NCBI GenBank assembly: GCA_051880395.1
Contig: JBJENW010000063.1
Location: 20,016 to 84,015, forward strand
Length of the DNA: 64,000 nucleotides
Origin: JBJENW01 sp051880395
Lineage (GTDB): Bacteria > Bacillota > Clostridia > Lachnospirales > Lachnospiraceae
Reading direction: 5' to 3'
Both the position numbers and the translations under genes were made by a program. The notes under the pieces were generated by a model, which saw nothing but the letters and a program-made list of their open reading frames with translations, ran no database searches and was not told the DNA's origin. Positions 54,137 to 61,680 of this stretch are shown here, in pieces. Position 1 is the stretch's first letter. Each line of letters starts with the position of its first letter.

Positions 54137-54804
54137 GAAAACTCCACCTCTCTTTCTGGATAGATTAGTGTTCCGTGGTGAATCACCACATCCGTATCAT
54201 AAACAGCTTTATATTCTGACTGATAGCCCGACGGAAATACTTGCCGCAACATAGACGGTATTTCAATATCCGGCATGTCTGTATAAACTCTTGTATTTTG
54301 CCGAAAAGGTCCAAAATAGGAAGGTGTAAATTCTTTCCATCCCAAGCACAAACTACTATATGATTGTCCTTTTTTTAATCGTCGATTAAATATCTCCTGA
54401 TATGCATGTCCTGGAGCTGTTGTTTTTTTATCCCATTCAAGTGCTTTTTCTGATAACTTTTCTTTTTTAAAATTTGGCATCACTACAGCATAAAGTCGAT
54501 AACAAACATCTGTTAATACAGTTGCATATAACTGATAATTGTTTCCACCTTTGATTTGCTTATCGCTGCGAAGTGGTCCGCCATAGTTTGTTACATAATT
54601 ATGCCACTGAATTGGTTTACATATTTCGACTTTGACAGGTATAATTTCTACCGCAGGTCCCCATAAAACAGACTCAAATAAAGCCTTTACTGCCGCAAAT
54701 GTGGGTACCGGATAACTGACAGGAGAATCTCCGCTATCTGGTCTTGTCCAAATCGCTGTATTCCCTTCTATTTCCATTTCTATTGGATATTTATATGTTA
54801 CCAA
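54133..54804 (-). CDS. cas5c: Cascade subunit and crRNA-processing nuclease Cas5c (Cas5d)
   Basis: Cas5 of type I-C both caps the crRNA 5' end and cuts the precursor, since these systems lack Cas6; no cas6 is present here. The protein shows the I-C pattern YPIEMEIEGNTAIWTRPDSGDSPVSYPVPTFAAVKALFESVLWGP and later GQSYSSLCLGWKEFTPSYFGPF. I favour the TTG at 54804 because AAGGTGAG lies just upstream; an ATG at 54822 would add six residues but has no ribosome binding site. It is the first gene of the cas operon, under the promoter at 54850-54878. Confidence 0.88.
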   Translation of the reverse strand: MVTYKYPIEMEIEGNTAIWTRPDSGDSPVSYPVPTFAAVKALFESVLWGPAVEIIPVKVEICKPIQWHNYVTNYGGPLRSDKQIKGGNNYQLYATVLTDVCYRLYAVVMPNFKKEKLSEKALEWDKKTTAPGHAYQEIFNRRLKKGQSYSSLCLGWKEFTPSYFGPFRQNTRVYTDMPDIEIPSMLRQVFPSGYQSEYKAVYDTDVVIHHGTLIYPEREVEFS

Positions 54805-54817
54805 TTTCTCACCTTCT

Positions 54818-54838
54818 TTCATGTGAATATTATTTTAA
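54818..54838 (+). promoter_or_regulatory. Predicted self-target of the crRNA-like RNA in the cas 5' region, with TTC PAM
   Basis: TTC (54818-54820) is followed by ATGTGAATATTATTTTAA (54821-54838). This matches positions 1-18 of the pseudo-spacer at 54980 except at position 6 (A here, C there). The site lies between the cas5 start and the transcription start. The match fades after position 18, and a full-length footprint of about 32-34 bp would reach the -10 element. Binding of Cascade without full pairing would block the cas promoter without recruiting Cas3. Confidence 0.8.
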
Positions 54839-54849
54839 TGTTTAAAACA

Positions 54850-54878
54850 AATATATCACTGTAAATATATAATGTCAA
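54850..54878 (-). promoter_or_regulatory. Promoter of the cas operon
   Basis: On the minus strand a consensus -35 TTGACA (54873-54878) and -10 TATATT (54850-54855) are separated by 17 bp. Transcription would start near 54843, about 40 bp before the favoured cas5 start codon. Such a strong promoter would need a repressor to keep cas expression low. Confidence 0.85.
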
Positions 54879-54920
54879 TTCTTAATCCAAATTTTTATAT
54901 ACTTTTCTTCTTTTTTTTGA

Positions 54921-55045
54921 TACAATAGAGGTCAGTATTAAAATATAAAAATTTATATTTTTAATCTGTGGATTGAAATATGTGCATATTATTTTAAACT
55001 TATGCCAAATGAACAGGACGGTCTTTCGCCGTCCTGTTACATTTT
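54921..55045 (+). ncRNA. CreR-like crRNA-like guide RNA gene upstream of the cas operon
   Basis: Divergent from cas5, TGATACAAT (-10 TACAAT at 54921-54926, extended TGn form) would start an RNA near 54932. An AT hairpin follows (AAATATAAA 54941-54949 with TTTATATTT 54952-54960), in the position of the repeat stem, then TGTGGATTGAAAT (54967-54979), identical to the 3' end of both CRISPR repeats and including the whole 11-nt handle. A 32-nt pseudo-spacer (54980-55011) comes next, then a 10-bp hairpin. Only the handle and the fold of the repeat are kept, as in CreA/CreR elements. The pseudo-spacer start matches the cas promoter region. Confidence 0.8.
55012..55038 (+). terminator. Terminator hairpin of the crRNA-like RNA
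   Basis: AACAGGACGG and CCGTCCTGTT form a perfect 10-bp stem with a 7-nt loop, followed by ACATTTTC and further T-rich sequence. It directly abuts the 32-nt pseudo-spacer, so it sets the 3' end of the guide. Confidence 0.8.
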
Positions 55046-55170
55046 CATACTTTTTATACTTATTTATATCGGATATTTCTTTTGAAATCATAATATTATC
55101 CCGCTAAATATGTGTCTACTTTGCTTTTTCAATCATATTCTCGTAAGTGAAATAATAACGTAAAACAGTA

Positions 55171-55281
55171 TCAAGCATCAAAATAAATTTGACGTGCAAT
55201 ATTCATCTTAATACGAGCCAAATGTTCCCCTTTCCAACCATCAAAAAAGGCGAATGCACTATATTTCAAGACAATTCCATA
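55171..55281 (-). pseudogene. Possible gene remnant
   Basis: In the otherwise empty, AT-rich gap 55046-55404 a minus-strand frame reads YGIVLKYSAFAFFDGWKGEHLARIKMNIARQIYFDA and then stops. Its composition looks coding-like, but it has no start codon and no continuation upstream. It may be the C-terminal remnant of a lost gene; I do not recognise the family. Confidence 0.25.
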
Positions 55282-55404
55282 GAAGACTTGTATTTTATTT
55301 TTAAAAATGGTATTATTTTACTAATAAGATTTTTGCCGAAAATTGTTATATTTTATCAATTCACCTAATTAAATTTTAAGATACTTTATACGGAGGTAGC
55401 ATAT

Positions 55405-56922
55405 ATGAAGAAAAATCAACGTTCTAATAAAGGAAAAAGCCTTTTTTCCTTTCCAGACTCTTTCACTGTAATAGATATCGAAACAACGGGGCTTTCTCCA
55501 CGTTTTAATGAGATTATTGAAATATCTGCCATCAAAATTCAAAATAAAAATATTTTAGATAAATTTTCTTCTCTAGTAAAGCCTGCACCATCTGCAGATG
55601 GCTTATTTGTTGACGAATTTATCACAGATTTGACTGGCATTACAAATGAAATGCTTGCATCTGCTCCCGATCCACTTCCAGTTCTTGAAAAATTTTTATC
55701 TTTCATCGGTAACGATATTTTAGTTGGTCACAATGTAAATTTTGACATAAATTTTTTATATGATTATTGTGAAAAATTTTTATCAAAACCTTTGATAAAC
55801 GATTTTGTTGATACTATGCGAATATCGCGCATCCTTCATCCAGAATTTTCAGATCATACATTATCTACCTTATGCTCTTTTTATTCAATAAAAAACTCTA
55901 ATGCTCATCGTTCTCTATCCGACTGCATTGCAACGGCTGAATGCTATAATTTTCTACTCACTGATGCTGTAGATCGGTACGGAGACGTTTCTTCCTTTCT
56001 TTCCAGCATTAAGAATAAAAAGAAATCCACTAAATGCCGTGCTGTCAATTTTTCATCTAACGTAGATAACATTGATCCTACAAATCCTTTGTTTGGAAAA
56101 GTTGTTGTATTTACCGGCACATTAGATACTCTGTCTCGAAAACAGGCAATGCAAATCGTGGCCGATCATGGTGGTATAAATGCGGATTCTGTTACACAAA
56201 AAACCAATTTTTTGGTTCTTGGTTGTAACGATTACTGCTCTTTAATAAAAGACGGGAAAAGCAATAAACAGAAAAAAGCAGAATCCTTAAAATTAAAAGG
56301 CAACGATATAGAAATCATTACTGAAGATGTATTTTTAGACATGCTGTCAGATACTTCTACAAATGATAATCTATCTGAATGTAATATGCTATCAGAATCT
56401 CTACAACTTATTTTTAAAAACATAATACAGGAATATGAATTACCAGAGAATTGTATCCGCATTCGTTCCAATTCATCTTCTAAAGGAAATGTGACGTCCA
56501 AATCCATTTTCATCTGTGAACCCGGATACCCTGATTCAACTTCCACTACATCTAACTTTTTAGTCCTAAATTTTAAAGAAACCGCGGAGAATATCCAATT
56601 AATCATTCGCTGCTCTCTTTTTCATGCTGTTCCTTTTCCAAATCCTGATCATTTACCAGCGCAGCGGTCAGATTCCAGTTTTTCTTACCTAACATTCCGT
56701 ATTGACGACAGTGAATTACTTGATTATGTCGGCGACTGCATTCGTTATTGCATTCAACATTACAAATCAAGTAACCGTTTTGGTTGTTGTGGTCTTTATG
56801 TGGAATGTTCAGACGCGCGTAAATGCTTACACCAAAACAAGCTCTATTCGACTGGTTGTTCGTACCGTAAAAATCTGGAAAATGGAAAAATTTTTTATGG
56901 CACAAAACACCAATATTCATAG
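55405..56922 (+). CDS. DEDDh 3'-5' exonuclease with BRCT domain and Cys-rich C-terminus
   Basis: This 505-residue protein begins with a DnaQ-like exonuclease (about 18-190). All DEDDh residues are present: Asp24 and Glu26 (VIDIETTGL), Asp114 (GHNVNFDINFL), His168 and Asp173 (AHRSLSDCIATAE). A BRCT domain follows (about 230-320, FGKVVVFTGTLDTLSRKQAM). The C-terminal 180 residues are less familiar and end in a Cys cluster (FGCCGLYVECSDARKCLHQ ... STGCSYRKNLENGKIFYG). Similar proteins occur in many Firmicutes, often on mobile DNA. Here it stands between the cas operon and the second array, so a part in prespacer trimming is conceivable but unproven. GGAGGTAG precedes the ATG. Confidence 0.85.
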   Translation: MKKNQRSNKGKSLFSFPDSFTVIDIETTGLSPRFNEIIEISAIKIQNKNILDKFSSLVKPAPSADGLFVDEFITDLTGITNEMLASAPDPLPVLEKFLSFIGNDILVGHNVNFDINFLYDYCEKFLSKPLINDFVDTMRISRILHPEFSDHTLSTLCSFYSIKNSNAHRSLSDCIATAECYNFLLTDAVDRYGDVSSFLSSIKNKKKSTKCRAVNFSSNVDNIDPTNPLFGKVVVFTGTLDTLSRKQAMQIVADHGGINADSVTQKTNFLVLGCNDYCSLIKDGKSNKQKKAESLKLKGNDIEIITEDVFLDMLSDTSTNDNLSECNMLSESLQLIFKNIIQEYELPENCIRIRSNSSSKGNVTSKSIFICEPGYPDSTSTTSNFLVLNFKETAENIQLIIRCSLFHAVPFPNPDHLPAQRSDSSFSYLTFRIDDSELLDYVGDCIRYCIQHYKSSNRFGCCGLYVECSDARKCLHQNKLYSTGCSYRKNLENGKIFYGTKHQYS

Positions 56923-56931
56923 GAGGCAATT

Positions 56932-57384
56932 ATGATTAAAGAAGATTTTCTCAATTATGTTTTTCATTTTGTTGATTCATCCACTTACACAGACATCGAA
57001 AAACAGACCATAAAACAATTAGCTAAACAACAATATACAGAAGATAAGAAAAAAACTACATTCGATGAATCTGATTTTAATTTAGATACGTTACAAAATT
57101 TTCATGATAACGCAACACAAGATTGCCGCAATCTACGAAAGTTACTTAAACTTCCAATTACCAAAAAGCTTCGGTTTATGCAATGTCAAAAAGATTCATT
57201 CATCTCTTTTGATGTTTCAAATTACCAAATTATTGCATGGTATACCCCAAGCATGACCGCCTCCCTACTCATTACATTGAATAACGGAGAGAACGTTCGC
57301 ATTCTCAGTGATTATTTTTCTCACATGCAAAAAGAGTCATTTGAATCCGATATTCAAAATCAATTATTAGAAAACTGTAACTAA
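56932..57384 (+). CDS. Hypothetical protein in an operon with the exonuclease
   Basis: This 150-residue protein starts nine bases after the exonuclease stop, with AGGAGGCAATT upstream, so the two are almost surely co-expressed. It is acidic at the start and helical (DIEKQTIKQLAKQQYTEDKKKTTFDESDFNLDTLQNFHDNA), followed by a mixed region (KLRFMQCQKDSFISFDVSNYQIIAWYTPSM). There is no signal peptide, membrane segment or motif that I recognise. Gene pairing suggests a partner or regulator of the nuclease. Confidence 0.8.
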   Translation: MIKEDFLNYVFHFVDSSTYTDIEKQTIKQLAKQQYTEDKKKTTFDESDFNLDTLQNFHDNATQDCRNLRKLLKLPITKKLRFMQCQKDSFISFDVSNYQIIAWYTPSMTASLLITLNNGENVRILSDYFSHMQKESFESDIQNQLLENCN

Positions 57385-57412
57385 TGACAATGTCAGTCAC
57401 AGTTTAGTCACC

Positions 57413-57462
57413 TTAAGCCCGGATTCTTTAATTTTTTAAAGGATTCCGAGCTTTTACTTTAT
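57413..57462 (+). terminator. Terminator after the exonuclease operon
   Basis: AAGCCCGGATTCTTTAA and TTAAAGGATTCCGAGCTTTT form an imperfect hairpin with a following T-rich run, about 30 bp after the stop of the 150-residue protein gene and just before array 2. It would also lie at the 3' end of the array 2 transcript. Confidence 0.75.
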
Positions 57463-57475
57463 TAAAATGATCATA

Positions 57476-58498
57476 ATTTCAATCCACATTCCCGCACAGG
57501 GAATGACTATGGAGACCAGTAGATGGAAACTGGGGAATGTTATTTCAATCCACATTCCCACACAGGGAATGACACTCGCCAGAGCGAGCAAAAATCTGAC
57601 GATTGAAATTTCAATCCACATTCCCGCACAGGGAATGACATCAATCGCTGTATCGTTTACTACGATTTTTTTTATTTCAATCCACATTCCCGCACAGGGA
57701 ATGACGGCGAATGATACGCCATATGTGCGAGCGGTTACACATTTCAATCCACATTCCCGCACAGGGAATGACTGTAGCTTCCCATCCCAGCAAGCTTCTG
57801 AGCCATATTTCAATCCACATTCCCGCACAGGGAATGACCATTTGTCTGTTTGATGATAGACAATGCAGCAATATTTCAATCCACATTCCCGCACAGGGAA
57901 TGACCTGTTCGTTCGATATTTTTTTATGATACTCAATCATTTCAATCCACATTCCCGCACAGGGAATGACCTGTTCGTTCGATATTTTTTTATGATACTC
58001 AATCATTTCAATCCACATTCCCGCACAGGGAATGACTAGCCGATAGGACAGCTTTTATATTTATTCTGCAATTTCAATCCACATTCCCGCACAGGGAATG
58101 ACAATTCCATGGTCTACATATTGTGACGGCAAATATATTTCAATCCACATTCCCGCACAGGGAATGACCACATGGGCGCATCATCAAGCAGCTCGACTCG
58201 ATATTTCAATCCACATTCCCGCACAGGGAATGACTTTGATCTGCGCCCCTCGTGGGCGCAGAATGGAGATTTCAATCCACATTCCCGCACAGGGAATGAC
58301 TTCGTCTTGCATATTGTTTCCAATGACTCCCATTATTTCAATCCACATTCCCGCACAGGGAATGACTGCCCTGCTTGTCATTGTCAATCAGCAGGACTTT
58401 ATTTCAATCCACATTCCCGCACAGGGAATGACGGTTCAATGACTCCACGAGATTTAATTGATTCAAATTTCAATCCACATTCCCGCACAGGGAATGAC
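57476..58498 (-). CRISPR. CRISPR array 2, 16 repeats, with a different repeat
   Basis: Sixteen copies of a 32-bp repeat with 15 spacers of about 34 bp. Read on the minus strand the repeat forms CATTCCC-TGTG-CGGGAATG and ends TGTGGATTGAAAT, the same handle as array 1 behind a different stem. The second repeat from the left end has one base change (CCACACAGG). Two consecutive spacers are identical (57905-57938 and 57971-58004). No cas genes lie next to it, so it probably depends on the operon 2.7 kb away. Confidence 0.97.
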
Positions 58499-58683
58499 AG
58501 CAAAATCAAACAATTTTTCATATTCTTCAACCCAAAAATTGCACATTATTTACAATTTTATCATAGATTCAAGCAATACAAAATACTTCTTTGAAAGTTT
58601 TGCTTAAATATAATGGTGCGAAACTCTTGATAAAACATGTGTCCTTACTATTCGCACTTACCCATACACTTTTTCCATAATAC
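58499..58683 (-). promoter_or_regulatory. Leader of CRISPR array 2
   Basis: This is an AT-rich stretch between the array and the acetyltransferase gene stop. It carries GGTGCGAAA (58615-58623) and TCGCACTT (58652-58659), 117 and 154 bp from the array edge, almost exactly as in the array 1 leader. Intervening bases also agree in part (TGTG..CTTA). Confidence 0.75.
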
Positions 58684-59361
58684 TCACCTATTTTCCCCTA
58701 TCTTATCCAGATTTCCTTGCAGCCCCTCAAAAAACCTCCCCGCATGATACCCATCCGCCGCCGCATGTCCAATCGTAAGAGCCACCGGCATCGTCACCTT
58801 TCCATTCTCATCCCTGGTATATTTTCCAAAATGAATAATCGGAAACATCTGAGGTTCTCCACCCGGAACAAGCGTAGATGCAGATGTAAAATCGAGCCAG
58901 GGCACACAACTGACACAAAAGAAATTTTCCGGCTGATCGGGTCTTCCTTTGATGCCATAGTGTTCCGGCGTACCATAGGTATTGCGCACGCGCTCAAATT
59001 CCGCATAAAAAGTATCAAAGTCCGGATCATACTCTGTCCAGAGGTCGCTGAACGTCTCGTTTTCCGGGTGAAAAATCGTAAATACCGGATGACGCACGTC
59101 GTAAATCGCAGGCGTTTTGTTCGGCAGTAAAAACAATTTCATTTGATCCATTTCATTGACAGTTTTCGCTATTGCGTAGATCATACAACCATAAAAATGC
59201 CGCTTGGTCCGATGTGCGTATGCAAGAATAGCAGTAACATCAATCTTTGCCGTTACGGAAAATAAGCAGGGAATCTGATTCCTGTAGTATTCAAAATGGC
59301 TGCGTCGCGGCCAGGTTTCTAAGTCTATTTTCTGATAATTTGCACCATTCTTTCCCTTCAT
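58684..59361 (-). CDS. CAT-family acetyltransferase (chloramphenicol acetyltransferase-like)
   Basis: This 225-residue protein has the trimeric CAT fold. The start KIDLETWPRRSHFEYYRN is the typical N-terminus. The active-site motif GHAAADGYHAGRFFEGL carries the catalytic His and the structural Asp (HxxxDG). The segment VPWLDFTSASTLVPGGEPQMFPIIHFGKY lines the substrate pocket. Whether it acetylates chloramphenicol or another hydroxyl compound cannot be read from the sequence; many gut Clostridia carry such chromosomal relatives. AGGAGGAAG precedes the ATG. It seems to be a single-gene unit. Confidence 0.85.
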   Translation of the reverse strand: MKGKNGANYQKIDLETWPRRSHFEYYRNQIPCLFSVTAKIDVTAILAYAHRTKRHFYGCMIYAIAKTVNEMDQMKLFLLPNKTPAIYDVRHPVFTIFHPENETFSDLWTEYDPDFDTFYAEFERVRNTYGTPEHYGIKGRPDQPENFFCVSCVPWLDFTSASTLVPGGEPQMFPIIHFGKYTRDENGKVTMPVALTIGHAAADGYHAGRFFEGLQGNLDKIGENR

Positions 59362-59540
59362 TTTACTTCCTCCTATCTTTTAACATAAACGCCAAAGGCA
59401 TGATATATTCAGAAACATAATCGTTTTTTATTATATCGGAAACCAGATTTGGATTCAACATTCTCAACCATTCAAATTTTCCTTACTATTCACACATCGT
59501 TTCCGGTTTACGGATCTGAAAACGTGTAAACTCATGAGAA

Positions 59541-59580
59541 AAGGAACCCAACAGAGTTCGTGCATCCTATTAGGTTCCTT
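59541..59580 (-). terminator. Terminator after the double-barrel secreted protein gene
   Basis: AAGGAACC (59541-59548) and GGTTCCTT (59573-59580) pair, and on the minus strand the stem is followed by TTCTC. It lies about 25 bp past the stop at 59603. The rest of 59362-59540 shows no gene. Confidence 0.7.
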
Positions 59581-59602
59581 ATTCTTGATCATTCTAAAAT
59601 TT

Positions 59603-61633
59603 TTATTTCGTCCAATACTGTTTAAACAATTTCAGGATTTCTTTTCCTTTTGTCGTTAAACCTTTCTTCTGTGGATGTAAAACAGCCGAGCCAACCGTTT
59701 TGTAATCGGTATATAATACCTGATTCAGCATCATATCCCCGGATTGCATCTGTGTGAGAATTCGTTTTGTTAATTCTAACTCCTGCTTTGCGTATGCGCT
59801 TTCTGACAAGGTATTCTTTTTATCTACCACACCGGATTCTGTGACCGCGATATAAAATGTCCTTTTGATTCTTTTTCTCAAGGATGCAATCTGCTTTACA
59901 TCTAACGAACCCGCACCATCTCTTTCATATAAATGAATGGTTCCGTAGATTTTATCATAACCGAATTTTTTTCCATTTATTGCATTTACCATAGCGGTGT
60001 TCCATGTCTCATATAGCTTTTTATTGCTGTCAGACTTTGGCGCAAACTGGACATAAAACGGAAGTTTGTATTTTTTCATGACTTTGATATATTCATTACA
60101 AAGTTTGATGTATTTCGCCGGCGTCATCGAAGCCGTCCGCTTGGTTACTTCCGAATCTTTCTCATATTTTGACGAAGCAAATTTTGGCAGATATTGTTCA
60201 TTTCCCAGTTCAATTCCGCAAAAGCTTAATCCCGCTTTTTTTAATCGCTCATAAAACTTCAACTGATTCGATGCCGTATCGTTCAAGTTTACGACAAACA
60301 AATATTTACATTTATATGTTTTCTGCAACTTACTCCACAATGCTATTTTTCCATCTGACCAGTCTTTTGGGTAAGTCTTTTGTGAAATCGTTCCTCCTTG
60401 CAGACGCAAATACACTTTACTGGTATCCAGTTTACTTTTTTTCAACGACGCAAACTGTTTTGCTACATATTTGTACTGATCTGAGGTATCCAAATTTCCT
60501 TTTGCATTAAATCCTACACGCACTTTCTTGTTGATTTTCAATTTCACGCTTGTGGACGATGTGCTTCCATTTGCCTTCTTTCCATAAATACACTGGAACA
60601 ACGGGCGCATCGAATCAATCCATACATTCTTTTGTCTATCATAAAACTTCGTATCTGAATTTACAGCAAATGGAATGCCTGCTTTTGTCAACTGCTGCAC
60701 CATAAAGGTTGCAAATTTTACCTGCTCAGATACAGTATAATCATTTCCATCGTTATAATTTCCCGCCATCCAGGCGCCAACCCATGTCGGTACATTGTTC
60801 TCTTTCTGCCATTTTACTGCCAGATCAATCTTATCTGTGATCAATTTCTTTTCTGCGGCTGTACCTGTCGTCCACAATTTTCTCGCATTCGTTTTGCTGG
60901 GACCAGATGCATAAAAATGCCATTCTGCCATCAAATAGCCATTGTGCTGTGTCGGAATCTTTAATTCGGACAGGTATGCGGCATCCGAACGCAGTCTTGG
61001 CGAGATCATAATGATACGGTTTGGATTTGTTTTTCGCACTTCTGTCACTATTCTTTCATAAATCTCATTTAATTTTTCCGGTTGCTTATTTAATGCATCC
61101 GTTGCCTCGATTAACAGATCAAACGCGAGGCGATACGATGTATCTTTATAACAGTTGGCAACCGTGTTCCACCAGGAAACAACTTTTTGAATATTTTCTT
61201 CGGTAGGTGCATTTTTGAACTCGTCCGCCTGATAAGCAATGATCGGAATCAGACCATTTTTTAAACAATCCGAAACTTGTTTGTCTAACGTGGTTAAAAG
61301 CTTGTCCGAAATGGTGTCTTTGATTCGAATACGGACATGTTTGACGCCCGATGCTTTAAAATTCTTACACGCCTTTTCACTGTAGTATTTCATACCCTGT
61401 GCCGTTTTGCACCAGTCTACATCCATACCCTTTCCCAGCAGTTTCTGATACTCCCATGGCGAAATCGGCTGACTACCGTCTAAAACCACCTCTTGATCTG
61501 CCGTCTGGTCGATCACCTGATCCGGGGTTTGATTGTTTGTCGTGTCTGCTTTTGTATACGCCACTGGCATCATGGTGATAAATAACATGATAGTCATCAG
61601 CATAGCGATACAACGAATTCCTTTTTTCTTCAT
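59603..61633 (-). CDS. Secreted double TIM-barrel glycosidase-like protein
   Basis: The start at 61633 (AGGAGG upstream) gives a signal peptide (KKKGIRCIAMLMTIMLFITMMPVAYTKA) and a mature protein of about 650 residues. The first domain (about 55-350) looks like a GH5-type cellulase barrel (GKGMDVDWCK, LAFDLLIEATDAL, YLMAEWHFYAS). However, the place of the nucleophile Glu reads PTWVGAWMAGN rather than GEFG, so it may be inactive. The second domain (about 355-676) is another barrel with GIELGNEQYLPKF and FYIAVTESGVV, which could supply an acid/base and a nucleophile Glu. The substrate is unknown. Confidence 0.75.
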   Translation of the reverse strand: MKKKGIRCIAMLMTIMLFITMMPVAYTKADTTNNQTPDQVIDQTADQEVVLDGSQPISPWEYQKLLGKGMDVDWCKTAQGMKYYSEKACKNFKASGVKHVRIRIKDTISDKLLTTLDKQVSDCLKNGLIPIIAYQADEFKNAPTEENIQKVVSWWNTVANCYKDTSYRLAFDLLIEATDALNKQPEKLNEIYERIVTEVRKTNPNRIIMISPRLRSDAAYLSELKIPTQHNGYLMAEWHFYASGPSKTNARKLWTTGTAAEKKLITDKIDLAVKWQKENNVPTWVGAWMAGNYNDGNDYTVSEQVKFATFMVQQLTKAGIPFAVNSDTKFYDRQKNVWIDSMRPLFQCIYGKKANGSTSSTSVKLKINKKVRVGFNAKGNLDTSDQYKYVAKQFASLKKSKLDTSKVYLRLQGGTISQKTYPKDWSDGKIALWSKLQKTYKCKYLFVVNLNDTASNQLKFYERLKKAGLSFCGIELGNEQYLPKFASSKYEKDSEVTKRTASMTPAKYIKLCNEYIKVMKKYKLPFYVQFAPKSDSNKKLYETWNTAMVNAINGKKFGYDKIYGTIHLYERDGAGSLDVKQIASLRKRIKRTFYIAVTESGVVDKKNTLSESAYAKQELELTKRILTQMQSGDMMLNQVLYTDYKTVGSAVLHPQKKGLTTKGKEILKLFKQYWTK

Positions 61634-61680
61634 TTTCTTCCTCCTCACATGGTTACTTGATTTTGTTCCTTTGAATAAAA

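Noticed and set aside
54882..55091. A 69-codon minus-strand frame opposite the crRNA-like RNA
   Set aside because: No ribosome binding site, AT-rich composition, and it covers both the terminator hairpin and the handle of the opposite-strand RNA; no sign of a CreT-type toxin, and there is little room for one between the two promoters.
55171..55281. A functional small gene in the gap before the exonuclease gene
   Set aside because: The coding-like stretch has no start codon or ribosome binding site; kept only as a low-confidence remnant.
57454..58594. Open frames across array 2 with SFPVRECGLK or ISIHIPAQGMT peptides
   Set aside because: Same cause: translated repeats of array 2.
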